Of a DNA stretch of 16,261 bases, positions 1 through 5,548 are shown in pieces; positions within the stretch are counted from its first letter, which is position 1; every line of letters begins with the position of its first letter. The position numbers and the translations under genes are program-made. Origin of the DNA: Spirochaeta sp. UBA2779 (lineage in GTDB: Bacteria; Spirochaetota; Spirochaetia; DSM-2461); assembly GCA_002352375.1 (NCBI GenBank), contig DEIH01000161.1:8631-24891 (forward strand). The letters are read 5' to 3'. Below the pieces are notes generated by a model. That model did no database searches, was not told the origin of the DNA, and worked only from the letters and a program-made list of their open reading frames with translations.

Positions 1-1
1 G

Positions 2-1240
2 AACGTTATCTGCCCCGATGATGATAATCTGGTTGACCGCATATTTCTGGCCGGTAAAGAACTCATTGAAGATATCGGAGTTTATGCCCTATCCGAAGGA
101 AAAGTTATACAGCTGACAAAGGAAGAGATTGAGGACGGAATCAGAGGAATGAACCGTTCAATCACTATGGGAGAGGGAAAAGACAGCCGCCTCCTTTACC
201 CCCGGGAAATCATGGATTCAAGGCCTCCCATAGTCTGGGCAGGAAACCCCGGAGTTCCCACTCCCGAACGAATTTTCAAATCCTCGGTAAGAAGCTGGGC
301 CCAGGAACCTGTTGTCGATCTGATAACCTGCGGATCACTGGTTGATGTTGACGGTATTCAGGTTAGAACCGGCAGTGTCTGTGAACTGATCGCCTCCCGA
401 CGGGAATTAACCTATCTGAAACAGGTACGGGAAGAGACCGGACGTCCGGGCATCGGTATGCTGGCTGCCGAAAGCAGTGTTACAGAAATCGGGGATCTTG
501 CAGCAACTCATCCTGATTTACTGCGACCTTGTGATGCCCATCTGGTTGCTATGTTCAACGAACTGATGATCGATCAGGGGAATATGCTGCGTGCTGCCAA
601 TTCACTCTATTACGGAATGATAAATGCATCCCTCGCAACCGTTATGGTAGGAGGTTTGGCCGGAGATGCTCATGGTGCCGCTGTCGTCCAGGTTGCGTCC
701 TTTCTGGCCGCCAACATTGTCTGCCTTGCCGACTACCACCTCCTGCATCCCATTCATATCCATTATGTGGCAACTTCGGCCAGAGGATGTATGTGGCTTC
801 AGAGTGCTGTCAGTCAGGCCTTTGCCCGAAACGCACCGGCGGTAATAGTCGGCGATATTTATCCAAAAAGCGGAGCGGTAACAAAAGAACTTCTTTATGA
901 AGTTGCCGCAAACACCCTGGCAATTACTGTCAGCGGCGGACACCTTGAAGGTGTCGGCTCAGCCGATGGAGCACTACCCAATGGAACCGGAGTTGAAGTT
1001 CGATTAATGGGCGAAGTGGGTCATGCAGCGGCAAGGCAGAAAATGAACCTGCAGGAAGCAAACCGGATTATTCTTCTTCTGTTGGACAAGTACGAACCAG
1101 TCTTCAGCAAAAATGGCGGGAACCCGGGAAAATCAATTGAAGAGGCCTACAACCTGGAGAAACTGCAGCCGACAGAAGAGTGGCAATCCATGTATCAGAG
1201 TGTAAAACAGGAACTTATTGAACTTGGAATTGATCTGTAA
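2..1240 (+). CDS. Non-pyrrolysine MtmB-family corrinoid methyltransferase, 5'-truncated by window edge
   Basis: The frame is open from base 2 and encodes 412 residues before TAA. The ATG at 149 is internal, because the 49 codons before it also align with the family. Compared with Methanosarcina MtmB (about 458 residues, recalled), similarity runs nearly end to end: the GRPG(I/M)G block, the NEL(M/K)ID block, the GG.AG block, the (H/P)(I/V)HI segment, GAxTKE/GPCTE, the GxEVR(L/M)MGEV block and the PTEEW/PTEEY tail. About 45 N-terminal residues lie upstream of the window. MtmB moves a methyl group from monomethylamine to a cognate corrinoid protein using pyrrolysine in the TIM-barrel active site. 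Here that position is Leu (CTG, 461-463), and the acidic pair after GG.AGG is replaced by His-Gly. The substrate is therefore probably not monomethylamine by the same chemistry. The gene leads an apparent operon with an ECF importer 55 bases downstream. Family assignment is confident; the substrate is unknown. Confidence -1.
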   Translation, partial: NVICPDDDNLVDRIFLAGKELIEDIGVYALSEGKVIQLTKEEIEDGIRGMNRSITMGEGKDSRLLYPREIMDSRPPIVWAGNPGVPTPERIFKSSVRSWAQEPVVDLITCGSLVDVDGIQVRTGSVCELIASRRELTYLKQVREETGRPGIGMLAAESSVTEIGDLAATHPDLLRPCDAHLVAMFNELMIDQGNMLRAANSLYYGMINASLATVMVGGLAGDAHGAAVVQVASFLAANIVCLADYHLLHPIHIHYVATSARGCMWLQSAVSQAFARNAPAVIVGDIYPKSGAVTKELLYEVAANTLAITVSGGHLEGVGSADGALPNGTGVEVRLMGEVGHAAARQKMNLQEANRIILLLLDKYEPVFSKNGGNPGKSIEEAYNLEKLQPTEEWQSMYQSVKQELIELGIDL

Positions 1241-1255
1241 AAGGTAAAAATCAAA

Positions 1256-1265
1256 CCCTTCGGGG
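1256..1265 (+). other. Tiny UUCG-tetraloop hairpin between mtmB-like gene and S-component gene
   Basis: CCC-TTCG-GGG lies in the 55-base gap. C(UUCG)G is the most stable common RNA tetraloop, but the stem here is only 3 bp and has no following U-run, so it is not a terminator. It could be a small stability or spacer element, or chance. Confidence -1.
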
Positions 1266-1295
1266 AATGAAAAAATACTGTTCAGGAGAGAGAAA

Positions 1296-1934
1296 ATGGC
1301 GCTATTTACAATTTTCAATGTAGCGGTTCTTGTCGTTTTAGGTTTAATCGCACGATTTACCGACAAGAATATCACAGAAAAAAAAGAAGGCGGCTACACA
1401 ACACAGAATCTGGTTATAATCGCTGTATTAGCTGCGATAGCCGGTGTTATCAACACGGGAGTGGGTAATCTCTGGTATCTGGTGAACACATCCCTGGGGC
1501 CGCTGGGAGGCGCTCTTATACAGGGTATGTTCATGTGGGCTTATATTCTTGCTGTTTTTATTGTCCGCAGACCCGGTGTTGCCCTTATTTTCGGATTGAT
1601 AGAAGCCGGGACAGAAGTACTTCTCGGTAATGCCGCGGGTATCGGAACTCTTGGGTGGGGTATCTCACAAGGCCTGGCGATTGAAGCTGTTCTCCTTATC
1701 TGCACCTACAGCCGGTTCGGTTTTGTCACGGCTGTGATGGCCGGTATGGCAGCCTCCCAGTTTGGAACTTTGTGGACGTCTGTATTTTACGGATGGGATC
1801 CCTCCTATTCAAAAGATGTCTGGATGGCTGCTCCTATCAACCTGATTTCCGGTGCCATTTTCAGCGGTGCATTAGGTTATTTCCTCGCCACAAAAATAGC
1901 AAAAACCGGACTTGTCCGATCAGCGAAGAAATAG
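1296..1934 (+). CDS. ECF transporter S-component, YkoE family
   Basis: A 212-residue hydrophobic protein and the substrate-binding membrane subunit of an energy-coupling-factor importer. It matches Bacillus YkoE (HMP/thiamine ECF family, recalled) in the RRPG motif (91-94), the EVLLGN block (107-112), QGLAIEAV (125-132), the AGMAAS segment (149-154) and LISGAIFSG (183-191), ending in AKTG. Residues 1-19 form an additional hydrophobic helix followed by a charged loop (20-33). Bacillus YkoE begins at what is here the second helix, so this protein may have one more transmembrane segment. The start is set by a good Shine-Dalgarno (AGGAGAG, 1284-1290) five bases before ATG. No TPP riboswitch is visible in the short leader. 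The ATPase and T-component genes follow in YkoE-YkoD-YkoC order. The ligand may be thiamine/HMP or, given the upstream gene, a methylated amine. Confidence -1.
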   Translation: MALFTIFNVAVLVVLGLIARFTDKNITEKKEGGYTTQNLVIIAVLAAIAGVINTGVGNLWYLVNTSLGPLGGALIQGMFMWAYILAVFIVRRPGVALIFGLIEAGTEVLLGNAAGIGTLGWGISQGLAIEAVLLICTYSRFGFVTAVMAGMAASQFGTLWTSVFYGWDPSYSKDVWMAAPINLISGAIFSGALGYFLATKIAKTGLVRSAKK

Positions 1935-1955
1935 AACTTCTTCAGCAAAAAACAA

Positions 1956-1990
1956 TGCTGGTGGATCATGGATTAGTATGGTCCACCGCA
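1956..1990 (+). other. Imperfect hairpin in the ykoE-ykoD intergenic gap
   Basis: The arms at 1956-1969 and 1978-1990 pair over about 13 bp with one bulged T and one G-U pair, around an 8-base loop. No U-run follows, so it is not a classical terminator. It sits 16 bases before the downstream ATG, next to a weak Shine-Dalgarno (AAAGGCG, 1994-2000). It could tune S-component versus ATPase expression or mark an mRNA processing point. Confidence -1.
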
Positions 1991-2006
1991 TTAAAGGCGA
2001 ATATTA

Positions 2007-3740
2007 ATGGCAGTAATTGCTGAACTGAAAAATGTTTCTTTTCAATTTGATCAGGACAGCCCGAAAGTTCTGAACAATCTTTCGCTAACTCTTGAAACAG
2101 GAAGCTTTAACATTCTTGTCGGACCGGGGGGAAGTGGGAAATCTACACTCTGCCATATGTTCAACGGCCGTATTCCCCATTTGTTTAATGGAGTTCTTGA
2201 TGGAGAGATTCTTATAGAAGGTACGTCCACTGCAGATGTTGAAATGAAGGATATTTCATGTTCTGTCGGTTCTGTATTTCAAGATCCTGAATCCATGTTT
2301 GCAACACTTTCGGTTGAAGATGAGATTGCTTTCGGTCCAGAAAATCTCCTGTTTAGTCGGGAAGAAATTCTGGAAAGTGTTGAATCCCTACTCACTCTCA
2401 CTGGAATCAACGCGTACCGGCACAATCTTGTATGGAACTTATCGGGTGGTCAGATTCAAAAACTGGGCCTGGCAGCCGTATTGGCCATGAAGCCCAGGCT
2501 GATAATCCTGGATGAACCTACAGCCAATCTGGACCCGCTTGCCACTAAGCAGGTTCACGAACTGATACTAAAACTGAAAAATGAAGGTATTACCATACTG
2601 CTGGTTACCCGGGAGCTGGATGACTTCATGGCTTCCGCCGACAATATTCTGGTTCTTGAAAAAGGAAGCCTCATTGCATCAGGTGAACCCTACTCGCTCC
2701 TGATGAAACATGGATTACAGATGGAGCAGCTGGGAATATGGCTGCCTGAAACCGTTGAAATCGGTCTTGCACTGATCAAAGCTGGATATTCTCTCGACCG
2801 GATTCCAATTACCGTTGATGAAACACTGGCCATTCTGAATAAACTTGAACTCTGCCCGGAGGGCCGTACACTGAAGGGACCTGAAAAGGTTTACAGTCAG
2901 CACGGCAGCCCATTGATACAGGCTGAAAATGTCAGATTCAGTTACGGCGGGGGAATATACGCAATCAAGGGCATCTCCCTTGATATATACCCGGGAGAAA
3001 TGCTGGCCATTGTTGGAAGAAATGGTGCTGGAAAAAGCACCATGGCCAGATTACTGATAGGCTTGAATAAATGTAAGGAAGGAACCCTGGAGCTTTTCGG
3101 AAAAAACTCCCGTCATTGGAAGGTTCCGAATCTGTCCAATCACATATCTCTTGTATTCCAAAATCCGGAACATCAGTTCCTAACCGATTCTGTAGCTCAG
3201 GAAATTGAATACAGCCTTCAGGCACAAGGTGTTTACGATAAAGATACTCTGGAAAAAGAGCGGAACAGAATTCTAACAATGCTGAATCTTGAGCAGGAAA
3301 AAGACAGCCACCCCTTTGCCTTGAGTGCCGGTAACAAAAGACGGCTCGGTGTGGCTACCATGCTGGTTGGAGACCCTCAGGTTTTAATTGTTGATGAACC
3401 TACCTACGGACAGGACAAGGAAATGACCGGAACTCTGATGAAACTGATGAAGGAAATCCAGTCAAGGGGAATCGCGGTTGTCATGATCAGTCATGATATG
3501 AGGCTGGTGGAAGAGTATGCCGACAGAGTTGTGGTATTCAGTGAAGGACAAAAGCATTTTGATGGAATACCTACAGAATTGTTCAACAAGGCAGACATTC
3601 TGGAACGGGCAAGTCTTCAGCCCACCCTTCTTTTTCAACTACTGAAAAGACTTGAGGAAAAAAAAGTAAACTGCACAGGACACGTCCCGGGTTCAGACGC
3701 TTTTTTACAGCTTCTTCTTAATAAAGGTATGGCATCCTGA
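2007..3740 (+). CDS. ECF transporter fused double ATPase, YkoD-like
   Basis: 577 residues with two ABC ATPase domains in one chain, the YkoD arrangement, powering the S- and T-components encoded on either side. Domain 1: Walker A GPGGSGKST (39-47), Q-loop Q92, signature LSGGQ (145-149), Walker B with LDEP (168-171). The switch histidine position reads TRE, so Arg202 replaces His. Domain 2: Walker A GRNGAGKST (337-345), Q385, signature LSAGN instead of LSGGQ (439-443), VDEP (462-465), switch His496 present. In the head-to-tail dimer, domain 1 Walker A and switch residue face the domain 2 signature. Both deviations therefore fall on one composite ATP site, leaving the other canonical. The start at 2007 has only a weak Shine-Dalgarno and lies 72 bases after ykoE. 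The stop overlaps the next ATG by one base (TGATG), implying translational coupling. Confidence -1.
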   Translation: MAVIAELKNVSFQFDQDSPKVLNNLSLTLETGSFNILVGPGGSGKSTLCHMFNGRIPHLFNGVLDGEILIEGTSTADVEMKDISCSVGSVFQDPESMFATLSVEDEIAFGPENLLFSREEILESVESLLTLTGINAYRHNLVWNLSGGQIQKLGLAAVLAMKPRLIILDEPTANLDPLATKQVHELILKLKNEGITILLVTRELDDFMASADNILVLEKGSLIASGEPYSLLMKHGLQMEQLGIWLPETVEIGLALIKAGYSLDRIPITVDETLAILNKLELCPEGRTLKGPEKVYSQHGSPLIQAENVRFSYGGGIYAIKGISLDIYPGEMLAIVGRNGAGKSTMARLLIGLNKCKEGTLELFGKNSRHWKVPNLSNHISLVFQNPEHQFLTDSVAQEIEYSLQAQGVYDKDTLEKERNRILTMLNLEQEKDSHPFALSAGNKRRLGVATMLVGDPQVLIVDEPTYGQDKEMTGTLMKLMKEIQSRGIAVVMISHDMRLVEEYADRVVVFSEGQKHFDGIPTELFNKADILERASLQPTLLFQLLKRLEEKKVNCTGHVPGSDAFLQLLLNKGMAS

Positions 3741-4531
3741 TGGCTGGCGATTTTTTAAGCTTCAAAGAAAAAGGCTCTGTTCTGAATCGTATTTATCCCC
3801 TTGTGAAAATGATCTGGGTGTTACTGATTGCCGTAGGCCTTTTTCTGTTCAAGACACCTTTTTCCGGTGGAGTTATGTTTGTTCTGATTCTTACACTCAG
3901 TATGGCCGGGGGAAAGATTTCCCCGAAAGAGATTCTTCGAAGTGCACTAATTGTATTCGGCCTGGGATTTCTCCTGATGATCTTTCACTTCTTTTTTGAT
4001 CCGGGAGAAGTTGTCTGGTCCTGGTACTTTTTAACGATTACCGATTACGGACTCATACAGGGGCCGATATTCTTCTTTCGTCTTTCAGTGATAGTACTTT
4101 CGAGTTTTCTTCTGATATGGACAACGGATACAAGAGACCTTATGACATCCTTCATTAAAGCCGGAATGCCCTATCGTTACGCCTATACAATATTTCTGGC
4201 CATGCGCTTTCTTCCGCTGATACAAAAAGAAGTAGATGCGGTACAGTCAGCCCATGCTATTCGCGGACGGGCATCAGGATCCGGCCTGAGTCATCGATTC
4301 AAGCTCTGGCAGCGTTATGTGTTTACCATTCTGATAAATGGAATCCGGAAAGCCGAAATAACGGCAGATGCCCTTGAATGCAGGGCTTTCGGATACAAAA
4401 AGCAGAGAACCTGTGTTAAAGACGTCACCTTTCGAAAAAGGGATCTGGTACTTCCGATTCTTACTCTGTTAATCCTCGCAGGATTAATATATATGGAACA
4501 CATCAGGTGGATCGACATATTCGGACTATAG
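3740..4531 (+). CDS. ECF transporter T-component, YkoC/EcfT-like
   Basis: 263 residues, the transmembrane coupling subunit of an ECF importer. Hydrophobic segments lie roughly at 21-37, 43-55, 67-85, 107-127 and 236-252. Between them are the two cytoplasmic coupling motifs that dock onto the ATPases: HAIRGRAS (172-179) and LECRAFGY (212-219), corresponding to the Ala-Arg-Gly-type motifs of EcfT. TDTRDLMTSFIKAGMP (129-144) is the usual EcfT segment before them. The ATG shares its A with the last base of the ATPase stop codon, and an AAAGG lies 12 bases upstream inside that gene. It is the last gene of the operon: the next gene is convergent. The family is confident from sequence and context; the transported molecule cannot be read from this subunit. 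Confidence -1.
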   Translation: MAGDFLSFKEKGSVLNRIYPLVKMIWVLLIAVGLFLFKTPFSGGVMFVLILTLSMAGGKISPKEILRSALIVFGLGFLLMIFHFFFDPGEVVWSWYFLTITDYGLIQGPIFFFRLSVIVLSSFLLIWTTDTRDLMTSFIKAGMPYRYAYTIFLAMRFLPLIQKEVDAVQSAHAIRGRASGSGLSHRFKLWQRYVFTILINGIRKAEITADALECRAFGYKKQRTCVKDVTFRKRDLVLPILTLLILAGLIYMEHIRWIDIFGL

Positions 4532-4534
4532 ATT

Positions 4535-4578
4535 GTTACACGATTCGCCGGAGTACGGTTCCGAATCGTTACCGTAAC
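4535..4578. terminator. Nested palindromes between convergent genes, possible bidirectional terminator
   Basis: An 8-bp perfect inverted repeat (4540-4547 with 4562-4569) is flanked by a 5-bp outer pair (4535-4539 with 4574-4578). A competing 6-bp repeat (4554-4559 with 4571-4576) overlaps it, so two alternative hairpins are possible. It lies between the end of the ECF operon and the end of a minus-strand gene. Neither strand has a clean U-run right after the stem, so terminator function is inferred mainly from position. Confidence -1.
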
Positions 4579-4587
4579 CTCGAGAGC

Positions 4588-5040
4588 TTACCTTCTGGCC
4601 TTACCTGTAATTGAAGCAATGGAAATTCGGAACACCTTTGTTACGTCTTTAAGCTTCTCTATATATTGCATTCCTTCAGCAAAAAAATCCATGGAATACT
4701 TTGTGAGAAACCCCTCCAGGGCTGACTGTTTTTCCTCCCCGGTAACTTCTTCCGCATCACCTCTGAGTATACAGCTCTCGTATTTCGAGCCGAATTGATC
4801 CGGCAGTACTTCAGTATTGATTACCACACAGAAAGACACCCCTGGATGATTCAGGAGATTATCCACTTTTTCCCCTTCACGGGCACAGTGTATGTACACC
4901 TTCTGATCGAAGGTACAGTAGTTTAATGGAACCCCGTATGGTTCTCCCTCTTTAGAGACAGTGCTGAGTGTTCCGTATTCACCTTTTTCCAGTATGGAAA
5001 AGGCCTCAGATTCTCCTATTTCCCTGTCCGTTCTTCTCAT
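4588..5040 (-). CDS. NimA-like pyridoxamine 5'-phosphate oxidase-family flavoprotein
   Basis: 150 residues, the usual size of small FMN-binding split-barrel proteins. The order matches the NimA-like subfamily: an N-terminal RRxDREI, then the EYGTLSTV strand with EPYGVPLNY (about 33-41), then the IHCAREGEKVDNL flavin-contact block (50-62), then the VSFCVV strand and the central LRGDAEEV strand. Family members bind FMN, F420 or haem and act as small-molecule reductases or oxidases. NimA proteins are associated with 5-nitroimidazole reduction, but most homologues have no known substrate, so no drug-resistance claim is made. It is preceded on the minus strand by AAGAGGA about a dozen bases from the ATG. 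It stands alone, convergent with the ECF operon and downstream of a small coiled-coil gene. Fold confident, function open. Confidence -1.
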   Translation of the reverse strand: MRRTDREIGESEAFSILEKGEYGTLSTVSKEGEPYGVPLNYCTFDQKVYIHCAREGEKVDNLLNHPGVSFCVVINTEVLPDQFGSKYESCILRGDAEEVTGEEKQSALEGFLTKYSMDFFAEGMQYIEKLKDVTKVFRISIASITGKARR

Positions 5041-5084
5041 TTTTTTAAAATCCTCTTGTTATATAAAAAAAATACCAGTATCGG

Positions 5085-5101
5085 GGCGATTTCATTTCGC
5101 C
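5085..5101 (-). terminator. Short GC hairpin with distal U-run, weak terminator candidate
   Basis: On the minus strand a 5-bp GGCGA/TCGCC stem with a 7-base loop follows the coiled-coil gene by about 50 bases. A run of eight T (5065-5072 complement) lies 12 bases further on. Stem and U-run are farther apart than in a normal intrinsic terminator, so this is low confidence. Confidence -1.
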
Positions 5102-5152
5102 TGAGAATCAAGGTAGCAACTACGGCAGAGGTCAACAAGAAAAAAAGCTTCG

Positions 5153-5437
5153 TTATTCTTCTTTTTCCAGATCCTTCAGCTCGGAATTGGCCACTTCAAT
5201 TTTCTTGAAGATTTCTTTGGCCGCATCATCACTGATGGTACCTGGGGTCTGCACCTCGGCATTGTAAAGGGCCCCGCCGAGGTCTTCCATGTAGCCTTGA
5301 ATGCGTCTTTTCAGATTGAATACTTTGAGTTTTCTCTGACCTTCAGCTGATAACTCACCAGTTTTTTTCGCTACGGTTCCCGCACCTTCTTTAAGACCGC
5401 GGGTAATATCGTTTTTCATTTTCTTCCAGTCAATCAT
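5153..5437 (-). CDS. Small charged coiled-coil protein, function unknown
   Basis: 94 residues, lysine- and glutamate-rich, with no signal peptide and no cysteine. The N-terminal part (about 8-35) is an amphipathic helix with the GLKEGAGTVAKKTGELS pattern. It resembles small helical proteins that many bacteria encode next to envelope or stress genes, but I cannot name a family with confidence. A second helical block (37-62) is basic, and the C-terminus (about 70-94) is an acidic helix ending EKEE. The start is well supported: AAGGAG lies 5 bases upstream of ATG, and a consensus-like sigma-70 promoter lies about 30 bases upstream. That points to single-gene transcription and probably substantial expression. 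It is divergent from the NagZ-like gene. Confidence -1.
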   Translation of the reverse strand: MIDWKKMKNDITRGLKEGAGTVAKKTGELSAEGQRKLKVFNLKRRIQGYMEDLGGALYNAEVQTPGTISDDAAKEIFKKIEVANSELKDLEKEE

Positions 5438-5465
5438 AGTAACTCCTTCGTCCCTTTTTGCGTCA

Positions 5466-5494
5466 AGTATAGTTATTATTTATGAACTTGACAA
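5466..5494 (-). promoter_or_regulatory. Sigma-70-like promoter for the coiled-coil gene
   Basis: Read on the minus strand: TTGTCA (5489-5494), a 17-base spacer, then TATACT (5466-5471). This leaves a leader of about 20-25 bases containing the AAGGAG ribosome site. It is the best-matching promoter in the window. The -35 overlaps a plus-strand TTGACA (5488-5493), which lacks a -10 at the right distance. Confidence -1.
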
Positions 5495-5534
5495 AATTTC
5501 ATCATCATCTGAGATCTGTATATGTAAAGCCATG

Positions 5535-5540
5535 TATAAT
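5535..5540 (+). promoter_or_regulatory. TATAAT -10 box immediately upstream of the NagZ-like start
   Basis: A perfect TATAAT ends 8 bases before the ATG at 5549. If used, transcription would begin at or within a couple of bases of the start codon, giving a leaderless mRNA. No good -35 lies 16-18 bases upstream and the TG is one base too close for an extended -10, so confidence is low. Confidence -1.
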
Positions 5541-5548
5541 ACTTTTTC

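Noticed and set aside
461..463. Readthrough or pyrrolysine decoding in the mtmB-like gene
   Set aside because: The aligned codon is CTG and no TAG occurs in the frame. TAG serves as an ordinary stop for six genes in the window.
149..1240. Complete gene starting at the ATG at 149
   Set aside because: The 49 codons upstream in the same frame align with the MtmB N-terminal region, so the ATG is internal and the gene is cut by the window edge.
1241..1295. TPP riboswitch before the YkoE-like gene
   Set aside because: Only 55 bases are available and none of the conserved THI-box blocks is present. One further upstream of the operon cannot be excluded.
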